Source: Kalmusia sp. IMI 367209 (taxonomy: Eukaryota > Ascomycota > Dothideomycetes > Pleosporales > Didymosphaeriaceae). From it: 64,000 nt of DNA. Position 1 is the first letter of the stretch. Each line of letters opens with the position of its first letter. Location: positions 744,001 to 808,000 of the forward strand of contig JAPEUQ010000016.1 in assembly GCA_027946365.1 (NCBI GenBank). The letters are read 5' to 3'. Positions 20,900 to 32,026 of the stretch are shown here, piece after piece. A program made the position numbers and the translations under genes. The notes under the pieces were generated by a model that worked only from the letters and a program-made list of their open reading frames with translations, was not told the origin of the DNA and did no database searches.

Positions 20900-23158
20900 A
20901 TGGCCACAGCATTCGGGGGCGCTGCGGGAGATTCGCGGCGGGGAGTAGGCTCTCCTCGGCCCAAAGGTCGCGGTATGCTTGGGCTATGATACAATCGAGT
21001 CGTCTCTGACACAGATCTCTCAGAAGCCAAAAACACCTTCTGTCGCAATGTCACCATCTACGGGCACTGTCGGTACGAAAACAGTAAGTCATCGCTCCGT
21101 TGCCATGGGGAGCGCCTTGTGACCCCGTCCAGCATGTCCATATATCCACGACTCCACCAAGCTGGGTCAGAACGAGAACAAGTTGAAACGGTTCAACGTA
21201 GACTCCCCGTCCTTCACACCGCTACAGACTAGCACCAACGGGTCCCTCACGCCCTCGTCGCGTGGCGCCGCCATTTCCCCCAAGGCTGCAAATGCCGCCA
21301 TATTTACCCCAAAGTCGCAGCGTTCTGGTGAGTCAGCTGGAAGTCGCACCTGCCTTTGACCGCTGATCCATCTAGCTGCAAGCACGCCCAGCCTACAGAC
21401 GAAAGAGCCAGCTGTGGAATGGCACTCGCAACAAGACTATACCGAGTTCGTGCCGGGGCAGGCATTTGACAGCCAGCTGGTAGGTTTGGTTTCGTTTTCT
21501 CCCATGTACCCGCCCAATCACTTCGGTGAAACATTTGGACCATCGCGCAAACGTTACATATGCTAAGCGGACAGGTCGATCCTAATGCGCAGGCGCAAGC
21601 CCTGAGCTACGACCCTTTCAGTGCATCCTCCGCAATATCCGCCATCACCAGCTCCGGCCACCAGACCGGTACTATCAATCCGTATGCCCAGGATCCGTCC
21701 CTTTCCGGCACATCGTATTATCAGAATGCAGCTGGTTTCCAGTCGTCGCCTGCTTACCACTTGTATTGGCCTGTCGGTCCTCAGCCAACGGGGCTACTGG
21801 CTTATCAGCGGACCGCACACGACTTCTTCATACCGGATTCTATTCGCGAGGATCTGCAAAAGAAGGCGGAGATATCCAGACAGGTCGCCTCAAGCTCCGC
21901 AATACCTCCTATAGAACAGTTTCACTCCCTCTTCTGTCTGGACACGTCATCACAGAAGAACCAGTCGATCTTCGGTTATTCGAGCTGGGTGTACAAAGCC
22001 GTTTCTAGCAAGGACGGGAATATGTACGCCTTGCGTCGTTTAGAAAATTTCCGGCTCACCAACGAGACGGCCATCCGTTCTGCTCAAGCATGGAAACGGA
22101 TATTGAACGGCAGTGTCGTTACGATCCATGAAGCTTTTACGACACGAGCATTTGGTGACAGTTCTCTTATTATTGTCACTGATTACCATCCGAACTCTAA
22201 GACGCTTGCAGAAGAGCATTTTAAGCAGGTGCCAATGCAGCGCTATCACGGCAGACAGCCGGCATCCTCACACGTACCCGAGCAGGTTCTTTGGGGATAT
22301 ATTGTACAAATTGCATCAGCGTTGAAGGCCATCCATGGGTCCGGTCTGGCTGCGCGACTTATAACACCCTCAAAGATTATAGTCACATCCAAAAATCGGA
22401 TACGACTTAATGCATGTGGTATCATGGATGTGGTACAACATGAAAGTTCACGATCTCTTGCAGAACTCCAGGCAGACGATCTTCTCCAGCTGGGGCGGCT
22501 TATTCTCTGCATTGCGAACAGCAACTTGTCTGCGCATTTGAACATGCAGAAGTCTATGGACTATATAACACGGAGCTACACGGCTCGCTTGAAAGAGTGC
22601 ATACAATGGCTGCTCCACCCACAGTCAAGCGCTAGTGCACCCTCCTCACCAACAACACCTGGAGTCATGCAGAAAGATGTTGATACCTTTTTGGGCGGTA
22701 TTGCAGATCAGATGGCGACAGTCTTTGACAGCGAGCTGCACGCACAAGACACTCTGACCAATACACTTGCCCGCGAGCTCGAGTCATCGCGCCTTGTACG
22801 CCTACTTGTCAAACTAAATTTTGTAAACGAGCGTCCTGAACTCGACGCCTCCCAGCACGTACCTGGGAGCACAGGACCAACCGCTTCGTCAATGTGGGCG
22901 GAGACCGGGGAAAGGTACTACCTGAAGCTTTTCCGCGATTACGTCTTTCACCAAGTTGATGCGAACGGCCATCCAGTCACGAATCTAGCTCATGTGCTCG
23001 ATTGCTTGAACAAATTGGATGCTGGAACAGAGGAGAAAATTATGTTGGTCAGCCGCGATGAGCAAAATGTACTCATCGTCAGCTATCGGGAACTGAAGCG
23101 CGGATTGGAATCGAGCTTCCAGGACCTGGTTCGAGCGGCACGGCAGTCGGGGAAATAG
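20900..23158 (+). CDS. PAN3: PAN3, regulatory subunit of the PAN2-PAN3 poly(A) nuclease
   Basis: Five exons (20900-20972, 21024-21083, 21133-21327, 21376-21479, 21575-23158) give 671 aa with consistent phases. The N-terminus has GSPRPKGREAKNTFC followed by a CCCH finger (C-x8-C-x5-C-x3-H ending in CPYIH) that binds poly(A). A Ser/Thr/Pro-rich linker leads to a pseudokinase domain (GYSSWVYKAVSSKDGNMYALRRLENFRL region, about residues 270-550) that lacks a normal catalytic loop (NACGIMDVV in place of DFG). The coiled coil and C-terminal knob (LLVKLNFVNERPE, YYLKLFRDYVFHQVD, HVLDCLNKLDAGTEEKIMLV) are intact. PAN3 homodimers recruit the PAN2 exonuclease to trim mRNA poly(A) tails in the cytoplasm. 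ATG 20900 is preferred because known PAN3 proteins begin shortly before the finger. An in-frame ATG at 20291 is open and cannot be excluded. Confidence 0.95.
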
Positions 23159-23869
23159 AAATTCAACGATTCAAGTCCGTCGAGTGCAAGGTCAGGATCG
23201 CAATGTTAATGTTAGGCCGGAGAAAGAGAAGAAGAATGTTGGGTCGCGAGACGTCACGGGTTGCTTATGTTGTCTTGGTGGGAAGGAGCGTTGGGCATAG
23301 GTACGCAAGTAGACGAAGCTATATATAAGAACCATTCCTTGTTTTACTGTTAGGTGTAGAAGTCCCAGTGAGTGAGTGAAGGAGTACGTAAGTGCGTATA
23401 AACTCCCGTGTGCGTTCGTTCGTAGGGATGTTGAGTCACGTTGCGGCTATTTGGGGGGTTGAAGAAGTAATTAGAGTGCTCAGCTAGAAGAGAGAAGGAT
23501 GTTGGTAGATGCCGGGTATTAAATTGCTTGTGTCAAGAGTCTGGGGTAGGTTTCCAAGCGTAAGAAGAGTCGCACACGATAATGACCGACCTTTCCTGAT
23601 CAATGGCATTTGAGTTGGGATCTTGAGTAGAGACTATGGTTCTTCAGAATTAGATGTACACTAGTTGTCCCGAAACTTCTACATCGCGTGAATGACCAGA
23701 GCAAAAGAGAAGTCATGATAGTATACATAGTCACATACACAACTGCTAACATACAATCCATCTCACCTCCAGCGCTCATGTTTGCCTGCTCGACGATGCT
23801 CCTCCCTTCGAAAAGCCAAATGCCCACCCCAAGCCGGGCCTCCAAGCATCTCACAAGGGACCCAAAAAC
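23159..23869. other. Intergenic region between convergent genes
   Basis: About 0.7 kb lie between the stop of PAN3 (plus) and the stop of the small orphan (minus). It probably holds both 3' UTRs. No gene is seen. Confidence 0.65.
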
Positions 23870-24379
23870 TCACGCAGCGATACCGTCAACACACACTATC
23901 CTCTGGCCCTTCTTCCCAAAACACGCAACCCTATCCTCATCCTTCTTCACATTCCCACAATACACGTGGCCCTCGCAGTCATCCCGTCTGCAATTCCACC
24001 TCGCTATTTCTCCCCCTTTCTCCAGCACATAACAGCCCTCCTCACAGCTCGTCTTCTCCTGCACATGCTTGCACCGCAGCTCCGCGGGGAACCGGTACGA
24101 CTTGATCTTCACCACCTTGGTCTTCATGTCATCCAGGTGGCGCCGCTCGAAGTGGTCGTAGTTGGGCGAAGGATCATCGGGCCGGATGATGTGGTAGGGC
24201 GACACGTGGAGCGGCTCGCGAGTAAAGATGGAGGGCAGGTACCTCGGAGGGGGCCGCCGAGGGAGGTACACTGTGAGGGTGTACACAGTGTCATGGTATT
24301 CGTACTCGCCGGTGGGATTCCAATATTGCCCTGTGACTGGGAAGGAGATGCTGGCAGATGTATTGCTGTTCGGGTCCAT
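23870..24379 (-). CDS. Small Cys-rich hypothetical protein
   Basis: From ATG 24379 the frame encodes 169 aa without a signal peptide or membrane segment. It has a Pro/Arg-rich stretch (YLPRRPPPRYLPS), a conserved-looking acidic/His patch (NYDHFERRHLDD), and a C-terminal region with many cysteines (RCKHVQEKTSCEEGC, WNCRRDDCEGHVYCGN) that could bind zinc or form disulfides. The frame continues open upstream without an ATG, and a different upstream frame with ATG 24498 also looks protein-like. The true start may therefore involve an unrecognised intron or a base error. I do not recognise the family. Confidence 0.5.
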   Translation of the reverse strand: MDPNSNTSASISFPVTGQYWNPTGEYEYHDTVYTLTVYLPRRPPPRYLPSIFTREPLHVSPYHIIRPDDPSPNYDHFERRHLDDMKTKVVKIKSYRFPAELRCKHVQEKTSCEEGCYVLEKGGEIARWNCRRDDCEGHVYCGNVKKDEDRVACFGKKGQRIVCVDGIAA

Positions 24380-25649
24380 CTGAGTGTTGGTTTCGATGTA
24401 AAGTGGGTTCTTGTTTGTGCGGGGCCTCTTAGGTGGTTGATGTAGCGCTCGCGGAAGATGTGAAGGAAGAGGCGCATTGTTTCGTTGATAAAGCTCATTG
24501 ATGTTTATCCAAGCAAAAATGAACCAAGACAAAAAAGCTGTGAACGGGCGGCGTGCATGGATTGGGTTAGTGTGGTGAGGTGGTGAAAGACAAACGCACG
24601 CATTGTCGCAGACCGGCGACTTGGCAAATTGACTGCAAATGGGTCGCTCACCTGACTATACATTCACTGCGGCGCTGTTCATATTGAAAACGAGCGTCTA
24701 GCTGCCTATTTATCTTCTCTGCAAAAAGTAGCTCAAGGTTCTCTCACCAGCTGGGCCTTTCTGCCCTCTCCACGGATGTCATGCGTTTCTCCCCTGTTGT
24801 ATCTATCATCTTCAACACCGATACTCCATCATGTCACTCAAACCTCCTTCTTTGTAACTATATAAAGAGGCTACAAAGTCAAAAACATACAACTCCAACC
24901 TTTCAGCTTTACCTTCGTCCACTTGTACGGCCTTTGATGTGATAGCGCCTATCCTCTGTGAGAAAGAGACTATTCCTCGATTGCCAGGTGCGACTTAAGT
25001 GAGTTACTCCAATAAGCTAACTACTCCTATCTATATAGGGTGGGGTGAGGCCCAGCTCCGCACCACCACAATACCCTGCATTTCTCTCGAGGGTGCGTGG
25101 TTGCTGGGGCAGGTGAAGCCCGTTTCGTTGTCAGCTAAGCTACGGGTTCTTACCTGTGGTGATGTTTATATCGCTATGGTTAGTGAGCGGTGTTGGTATA
25201 ATGTGTTTTCATCTAGTGTTCTCAGTTGAGGGTCTTGCGAAGCTTACGCTGCGGTAAACAGCATCTCACTAGGTCAGGGTCTGTGGTAAACCATGTCTAA
25301 TAGTATGTCGACAAAAAGATCAAACGAACAACAAAGATTAGGTAAAGTATATGTGTATCTCTTGTCTTCGATTTCCTTGTCTGTTAATACAAGGGAACGC
25401 TTCGTTCTTCAAGGAATCTCCATAAGCCTAAATTTGCCGAAATAACTGCCCTAATCACTTTATAAAGTTTATAGGTGCTTGAAGCACTTTTTACTGTTTC
25501 ATTGTGTACCTTGAACCTCACTTGACCAAAGTAACGGAGTGGATTAGCTTTATAGTATGTCTTTAAAAGTAAACCATCCTACTACAACCTTTGTCGAAGA
25601 GATCGGAGACTCTAAACTATTTTTCAATGCTGTTCAACCTCGAACAATT
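24380..25649. other. Intergenic region with promoter-like elements but no recognised gene
   Basis: A TATATAAAG element near 24853 on the plus strand is followed by pyrimidine-rich sequence and an intron-like stretch (donor-like GTGCGA, AAGCTAAC branch-like site, TATATAG acceptor near 25019). No frame with an ATG and family resemblance follows. The distal part (25250-25640) is AT-rich, downstream of the HET gene. Confidence 0.5.
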
Positions 25650-28094
25650 TCATCCAAGAATGACATCTTTCCACTGAGAATCTTCGCCTAGGAATGCATC
25701 AATATGAACCTTCCCCAATCCTAATCGGCGCGACTCGCCATCCTTAGTCTCAATGAGCATGACGTTGTAAAGACACCATTCTTTCCACCGATCGAAAGCT
25801 TCGCAGTCAAACTCGACGAAGTCCTGAACATCTAACTGAAAGTCGGTACTGGAAGCATCAGACGACGCTTCTTCATTTTCGTTCAAGTTTCCTTCATCTT
25901 CTGTGTTGGAGCTGCCTTCGTTCCATTGAGTGATTTCCTTGAATTCATCAGATAATGGTCTCATATTCTTGGCGGCAGTGGCTTCGATGGTCAGGTGGGT
26001 CCGCGAAAGGCAGATGAATTCATGCTGACCTGGAGTAAGAGTCGACGCAATCGAGCCCGGCACTTGGACGGTTCCCGCTAGTAGATTATCTTTGGTGAAT
26101 ACCTTCAAGGCGCAAATTGCGTGGTCGTCTCCCACGCAAGGTCTAATAGTTGCCGATAGACGATTACCATGCTCCCCCGTTACGCTGAACCAGCATGACA
26201 GAGCCCGCAGCTGTAGCTGTTGTTTATCGTCTTCTATATGATTCAGGGTGACCCAGTTTGCTGAATGCTCGGATCTAGTGACAGGATGTAAATACAGAAT
26301 CTCGGAATTATCATTCTCGTAGTAGCAAAGATCGTATGTCCACAGTTCCTCAAGATCTAGGTTTGGGTTTCCTAGAACCCATTCATTCTCATACCAGGGG
26401 TCCTGGGCTTCCTGTGGACTGCGAAATTGATTTGAAGTGAAGTATCGCCCAGAGCCAGCATCTTTCCACTTGACTCTTGATAGTGCGAGATTTGGCCAGT
26501 AGCAAACTTGACCAACCCATCCAGCCCATGACCAGCTAGGGAAGAGTTCTTGTCCATTTCTACACCTGCGTTGCACAGATGAGGCTGGATACCAAAGAAG
26601 GGCTTGATCCAACTCGGTGGTAGGAAGGCCATATACGAAACGACCCCGGAATAAAGTTTTGAAGACGGACAATACGCCGCTGAAAGCGTTGATAGCGTCC
26701 TCTTGAAACGACAAGTTCCGCATCGAGTAAGCTTCTACGGCGTTCGCGTACACTTCAAAGTTCACCTGGTTGGTCACAGTATAGATCTGGCCGCTGATCT
26801 GCTCGGCGCCAGCGCGGCCTCCCTCAAATACAATGTCCTCGCAGAATGTGAAACCGTGGCAGCAGTTGAAGTAAGCCTGCTTATTGGAGAGAAGCAAGAG
26901 TCGAGTCGAGAGGACTCCTTCTTGGTACGTCCAAGCTCTTGCGTTCCACGATGATGTTTCGAGCGCGGTTCGTAGCGGAGGTAATCGTACCGCAAGTTTC
27001 TTTCTTTGAATACATTCAGTGGTTTGAACGTGTTCACTTGTGCTTTCAAGGCGTGGTAGCGGGGTGTTAGCATCAGTTGCCGAACTCGCGACCAGACACC
27101 AGGCCGCCTTGCTGTAGACATAATCCATGGCTTGTAATTGAACTTGCTTTTCAGGGTGGTCTTGGATAATACAGAGAGCATCAACCCAGAGGTAGCGCTC
27201 GCCCATGCCAGCGACTAGACGCATTGCATCCTTGATTGTTCGCGGCAGCCGTTCGTTATATTTTTCCTGGAGTAGACTTCCTCCCTTGGCTAGCTCTTCT
27301 GCATTCACCATTGTAGCCTGCAGCTGGTAGACTTTTCCCCATACGTAGCTTAGCGCAATGTACCTGACATCCCAGCTAGCGGGAATCACACAATTTTCGA
27401 GAACGTCTATGACCCTCAGCGAAGCGGAGTGCGCTAATTGAGGAGTAGACGTCCCCCGATCATGTAGGGTTTGGTGGGATTCATGATGTTGCTCACATTC
27501 AGCGACCCAACCTTTGAGAAGATTAAGATTAGCGCCCGATGCGGGCATGCGTCGACCAAAACCCAAGGCGTGATCGTCTCTCACTTCATGGATTTCTCCT
27601 ACAAACCCTACAACGCCTCCGGTGACACCGATCCTACGCCTCCACAAGGAAAGACTACAGGCCTTGGAGGAGCCATGTAAAGTCCACTCAGATTCGATCC
27701 AACAGCCGAGTACATAGTCCTCTTCTTCTAGATCTTCTATATCTTGATCTGTATCGTTGGCAGTACGCAGCGCCTCCATGGCGAGCGAGCAAAAGGCGCA
27801 TTCTTTGCGTGTGGCAATCATGTTTCGGAGGATAAGTATTGGCCCTCGATTCGAGCCGGTGCGATGTTCCAAAAGCCATCCGAAGTCAATATGTCGACAT
27901 ATCGCACAAAGATCTTCCGCATCTTCAGTAGAAGGATTCTTGATGTACCATGGCTCTGAGGACACATCTAGGTCATGTTCCGCAGAGCGGAGATAGTGCT
28001 TCCTGATGTCCTGGAGACTGGCTCCCTCGCGATCTGGCCATAGCGTGGGATGGTAGATAGATGGGTCCTTAGTGTACCATGGGGAGTCTCCCAT
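25650..28094 (-). CDS. HET-domain protein (heterokaryon incompatibility type), 814 aa
   Basis: A single frame runs from ATG 28094. The HET domain lies around residues 240-420. Its first motif is YIALSYVWG (245-253), its second TIKDAMRLVAGMGERYLWVDALCIIQD (about 286-312), and the third is within the YSKAAWCLVASSATDANTPLP region. The N-terminal 200 residues include C-x2-C and C-x2-C pairs (LCAICRHID, ECAFCSLAM), a frequent extension in this family. The C-terminal half is unannotated and contains an acidic Ser/Glu stretch near residue 735. HET proteins trigger programmed cell death on non-self recognition after hyphal fusion in some fungi; most paralogs are uncharacterised. No partner such as an NLR or SesA gene is adjacent, so a specific incompatibility role is only inference. 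Confidence 0.9.
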   Translation of the reverse strand: MGDSPWYTKDPSIYHPTLWPDREGASLQDIRKHYLRSAEHDLDVSSEPWYIKNPSTEDAEDLCAICRHIDFGWLLEHRTGSNRGPILILRNMIATRKECAFCSLAMEALRTANDTDQDIEDLEEEDYVLGCWIESEWTLHGSSKACSLSLWRRRIGVTGGVVGFVGEIHEVRDDHALGFGRRMPASGANLNLLKGWVAECEQHHESHQTLHDRGTSTPQLAHSASLRVIDVLENCVIPASWDVRYIALSYVWGKVYQLQATMVNAEELAKGGSLLQEKYNERLPRTIKDAMRLVAGMGERYLWVDALCIIQDHPEKQVQLQAMDYVYSKAAWCLVASSATDANTPLPRLESTSEHVQTTECIQRKKLAVRLPPLRTALETSSWNARAWTYQEGVLSTRLLLLSNKQAYFNCCHGFTFCEDIVFEGGRAGAEQISGQIYTVTNQVNFEVYANAVEAYSMRNLSFQEDAINAFSGVLSVFKTLFRGRFVYGLPTTELDQALLWYPASSVQRRCRNGQELFPSWSWAGWVGQVCYWPNLALSRVKWKDAGSGRYFTSNQFRSPQEAQDPWYENEWVLGNPNLDLEELWTYDLCYYENDNSEILYLHPVTRSEHSANWVTLNHIEDDKQQLQLRALSCWFSVTGEHGNRLSATIRPCVGDDHAICALKVFTKDNLLAGTVQVPGSIASTLTPGQHEFICLSRTHLTIEATAAKNMRPLSDEFKEITQWNEGSSNTEDEGNLNENEEASSDASSTDFQLDVQDFVEFDCEAFDRWKEWCLYNVMLIETKDGESRRLGLGKVHIDAFLGEDSQWKDVILG

Positions 28095-28639
28095 ACTTCT
28101 TCTGCTTTATGACCTTGGACCGACAGCGTCAAGTATGAAGAAGCGTTGATAGTGGGTGGTTGAGTTAGGTGCGACAAAGTTAGCGTGTGCCTTCCTAAAG
28201 CAGCTAGCGCAATTAGGGACCCACGAGAAAACGGCGAGAATGTATGCTACAAAGCATTGGTTTCGACATTAGGCTTCAAATGGAAACTCTGAGATAGTTC
28301 TATAAACTATGCGTTCGAGCTAAGTTGGCTCCTATGGTTAGAGGAAAGAGGGAAGCGGCAGCGTTTAGGAACGCCGGCGCTCCTTAATTCGGAACCAATA
28401 ATTCACACTTTATGTCATCCAATCCAAGTGAAAGCCGATTCCGTCTAGCCAATATCTATTGTCCTAAGCAAAGGGATCTCGTCCTCGCATTGCTCATTTA
28501 ATTTTGGCGACAATTGAACACTCAGTAACCGAAGCCAACATGAGTCTAACTTCGAAATATGATAAATTTTAAAGCAGAACAACGATAAGACCAAGCTCGA
28601 CTCAGCCTTTTCTCATTGTCCTGGTACCTGTGACGCCCC
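28095..28639. other. Intergenic region without recognised gene
   Basis: This is upstream sequence of the HET gene and downstream sequence of the GNAT gene. No coding frame or RNA gene is recognised. Confidence 0.6.
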
Positions 28640-29381
28640 TCAATTTGCCCTCTGCGCCTCCCTAACCATGAAGCTTAACTTAGGCGTCTTCTTCCCCTTG
28701 AATCCCTCGCCAACATTAAACTCCATCTGCTCAATCTCACACTTAAGCCCACACTTCTCATACAGCAGCCGTCCCGCATCCGTACTCTCAATCACCGCAC
28801 CAAGCCCCTTCTCATCCGCAGCCGCTACCCCCCACTTCACCAACGCAGCCCCAGCACCCAGACGCTGGTATGAAGGGTGCACAGCAAGGAGTTCAAGCAC
28901 TGCGATGTCGCTATGAGCAATCTGAATTCCGAAATTCAGACAAATACGTACCATATACACCCTTCTCACCAGCACTCTTCACAGCCTCTGTCCTCGGCTT
29001 GACGTACTCGCTCCATAGGATCTTCATCCACTCCCGGTCTTGCTCGTCTGGCCAGTACTCTTTCACTTCGTCGGCTCCCTCTGTGGCCTCTAGCGTCTGT
29101 GGCGGCGCTTCGACCATGTGCGTCCAGATCGCTAACCCGATGATGATCTCCTCGCCGTCCTGCGTCAGCACGGCTTTCAGGAAGGTTGATTCGGGTGCGC
29201 TTTGCTTCCATGCTAGGAGGCGTTTTGCGCCTTGCGCTTGGCCGGCCGGTGTGTCGTGAGAGATGAAGTAGGCGTTGATGAAGGGCGCGTCGTGGCCAAA
29301 GCTTTGGGACATCATGCTGAAGGCTGTGGGGATGTCCGAGTCTTGCAGGGCTGCGATGTGGACTTTGTCGGAGGGCGGCAT
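28640..29381 (-). CDS. GNAT-family N-acetyltransferase
   Basis: Exons 28952-29381 and 28640-28899 are joined by a 52-nt GTACGT...CGCAG intron, giving 229 aa. ATG 29381 is the first in frame (MPPSDKVHIAALQDSDI). The core GNAT motif spans the junction region: VLELLAVHPSYQRLGAGAALVKWGV, where Q-R-L-G-A-G is the acetyl-CoA pyrophosphate-binding loop. It is followed by ESTDAGRLLYEKCGLK, the usual motif B segment. The N-terminal part (DSDIPTAFSMMSQSFGHDAPFINAYF) is like other fungal GNATs of about 220-230 aa. It probably transfers acetyl from acetyl-CoA to a small amine or protein; the substrate is unknown. The splice choice is supported by phase and by restoring an unbroken motif. Confidence 0.88.
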
Positions 29382-29940
29382 TGTGGGGATTGTGGGGACG
29401 ATGCGATGAATATGTTGGAAATAAAAGTAGAGTAAGAAGTTGATTGTCTGGATCACAGGAAGAAGCTACTATAAAGGCTAGCAAGCTTAGATAAAATAAA
29501 CAACTAGGAGTTTTCTTGCTAGGTGTGCACAGGGCACCTTCTGCCAATAGAATTTGAATGTTGAATTGACTGGATTGGAAGGAAGTATTTCTCGAGAGGG
29601 CGAGGAAGTGAGAAGAGGGAGAAAGGGCGGGTGTTGAGAGTCTTATCAGACGAGTATAGTCATCGGTCAGCATGTCTGTGAGTTATTGGTGTTTACTCGC
29701 GCTACACGCCGATCAAATAGTGCGGGGTATGAACGGGTAGTTGTCCGACGGAAATATATAGTCTGACAGAGCGACACCTGCATACCTCACGTTCCCTGCT
29801 AAATTCTACATCAAGTATACATTCTATTTTGATTGAACGCCTTTCGGAAAGGCTGTGATGCATCCTCGTTAGCTTATGCAATGAAGCTACACAGAACGGA
29901 ATGCAAGATGATTCTTTCGTCTATAGATTGTAAATGCGAT
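29382..29940. other. Intergenic region without recognised gene
   Basis: This is upstream sequence of the GNAT gene and the 3' flank of the membrane orphan. No supported gene. Confidence 0.6.
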
Positions 29941-31161
29941 CTAGCCCAACTTATTAATCCATTCAGGCTTGTATGTTCCCTCCGGATCGTATCTCAGTGC
30001 ATACCAAAGCATGCCCAGCACAAAGGTGATCAAAAACATGCCCCAAGCAGCGAAAGAGTTCGACTGAGCCCACTCATCTCGGTCAGCGTAACCTAGCCGA
30101 ATAGACTGAGGGTGAAGGAAAACATTTCTGCGAAAAAACTCGAACCGTATGAGAAATCGTCCTGCCGCAATGAAGCTTGGCACCAGTATACATAGAGCAA
30201 AGAAGGGAAAAGACATCCCTACGATATCCGGAGCAGACAATACCTTCCAGAGTACCACACCAGCAAATAGCAACGAGCCATGAAGCGATATTATCATGGC
30301 TAGGAACTCCGAGCGATCGAAGATGAACTCGCTGGCGCCAAGGAGAAGTAGCCACACGGCGCCGGTGATCAGACAGTACGTGAGAAAGAACAAGAAGATC
30401 CAAAGTGGGAAAAGGAGAACAGAGAAAATAGCACCATGCTGTATGACTCTCGAGAATCTGGCGAGGTCGAAGACATCGAAATAGACCCAGATCAAGAGAG
30501 CTACCTGTGAGCACACAGAAAGGATTGTAAAGACGTAGCGGATACGTCGAAACAAGCTTGATTGAGAAACGATGCGCTGTGGATTGAGACTCTGGTATCT
30601 AATGCGCCGGAAGTCGATGCGACTGGTATCGAAGAAAGAGTGATCGTGTAGGATATGCATTGCCTCTGTGACGATATAGGAGGCCAGAAACATCACCGTC
30701 CAGGCCTGGGTCCAGGGAATCCCGCGAGAACTCAAGAGTTTGACCACCTGTGGTAATGCGCCAAGGATGAACAAGAGGGCACGTATGAACCCTAGATCTT
30801 CTACTGCTTGTATGCCTAGTTTTTCAGGCTCGCCGTCGCCATACGCTTCTTCTACCAAGGCAACTGCGGCCATCTGGAAATCGAACCCGTAGTACCAAAG
30901 AATTGCACCAAATTCTATGAGTTTCGAGGCAGCATCGAAGGCGCACATAATGGGTGAACTCCGCGCATAAGTTCGTAGGCGCGCTGGAAGATCAAGAACG
31001 CGGCCTGATGGCTGAGTCATGACGCTGAGTTGGATAGGCACTAGTGCCCAGAATGCGCTCTGCCACGATACTTGATCAGGTCCATCTGCAATAGCGGTGT
31101 AAGTTTGAATTCTTAGGGATACTCCCTGTAGGAAACTCAGCTTACCGTGGTTAAATTGCAT
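29941..31161 (-). CDS. Multi-pass membrane protein of unknown family
   Basis: Exon 1 is 31146-31161 (MQFNH plus one base) and exon 2 is 29941-31085, giving 386 aa. The 60-nt stretch between them has a GTAAGC donor and a TTGCAG acceptor and contains no stop, so an unspliced reading would add 20 residues. Splicing is preferred for the strong signals. About eight to nine hydrophobic segments are spread along the protein (for example ALLFILGALPQVV, VFTILSVCSQVALLIWVYF, AIFSVLLFPLWIFLFFLTYCLI, SFPFFALCILVPSFIAAG, WGMFLITFVLGMLWYALRY). Loops are Arg-rich on one side. There is no signal peptide and I recognise no transporter motif, so the function is unknown. Confidence 0.75.
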   Translation of the reverse strand: MQFNHGKLSFLQGVSLRIQTYTAIADGPDQVSWQSAFWALVPIQLSVMTQPSGRVLDLPARLRTYARSSPIMCAFDAASKLIEFGAILWYYGFDFQMAAVALVEEAYGDGEPEKLGIQAVEDLGFIRALLFILGALPQVVKLLSSRGIPWTQAWTVMFLASYIVTEAMHILHDHSFFDTSRIDFRRIRYQSLNPQRIVSQSSLFRRIRYVFTILSVCSQVALLIWVYFDVFDLARFSRVIQHGAIFSVLLFPLWIFLFFLTYCLITGAVWLLLLGASEFIFDRSEFLAMIISLHGSLLFAGVVLWKVLSAPDIVGMSFPFFALCILVPSFIAAGRFLIRFEFFRRNVFLHPQSIRLGYADRDEWAQSNSFAAWGMFLITFVLGMLWYALRYDPEGTYKPEWINKLG

Positions 31162-32026
31162 GGCTCGGAGTGGTGTTTAAAGTTGGGCCCATGGGCGACT
31201 GCAGACGGGGTTTCAGTGATTGGATCGGGACTGTTGTGAGGGACCAGGAGATTAAGAAAGCATCACAACAGTTTAGATGCAGGATAGACGACTGCAATAA
31301 GACTTTTTCATTGTTCTACACAGCAAGGTGTAAGCGCTCGTGTGGGGCTGCGCGTCGTTAAGTATCAGCCACGATATGCACAGCCCCAGACTGCGCGACT
31401 TCCCGGGCTAACATGTCGGTGATGTGGCTGCAGCCAGGCAGATTCGATGTCGATAGGGAGGCGTAAGTTCAGCGAGATTTTGAGGCTGCGATTGGGGGAG
31501 ATTCAGGGAGGTGGGCGAGTTGATTGGTGCTCGTCGATGGTCAAGCGATAGACGGTTGTGGGCGAAACTGAGGCAATTACGAACACGCTCAGGCAACAAC
31601 ATGAAAATGAACATTTTCAAGTCAAATAGCGATAAATTAGAGGCCTTTCCCTAAATGCCTGAAATCTTACATGTTGGCTGAAAGATGTTAAGTCAAAATG
31701 CCCTCATTTCCAATGTTGCATTCAACCGACTGCACGTGAACCGTGAGGCTTCACTTCAGCCACTGATCATCTTAACTTTACACTAGCCGCAACTGGAGCA
31801 AATGCGAAAGGTCAAACTTGCCTATCATGCCTGTTTGAGTACTAGCAAGTGGTAGAGATTATGACTAGATAAGACCTTATAAGCACAATCTTGAACAGCA
31901 GAATCGTTCGAAAGCATTTCACACGACGCTAAGATTACAATACCACCTCAATCCCCTCGATATATCAACCACAGCCTTCTAACCAACCGTTCGAATCTCT
32001 GGTCATCATCATAATCATCATCAGCA
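31162..32026. other. Intergenic region without recognised gene
   Basis: About 0.87 kb lie upstream of the membrane orphan and downstream of the oxysterol-binding protein gene. Short frames are present but none is supported. Confidence 0.6.

Noticed and set aside
20323..21057. A 244-codon minus-strand frame opposite PAN3 exon 1 and its upstream region
   Set aside because: It has the composition of an antisense shadow in GC-rich DNA, overlaps real PAN3 exons, and has no domain or intron support.
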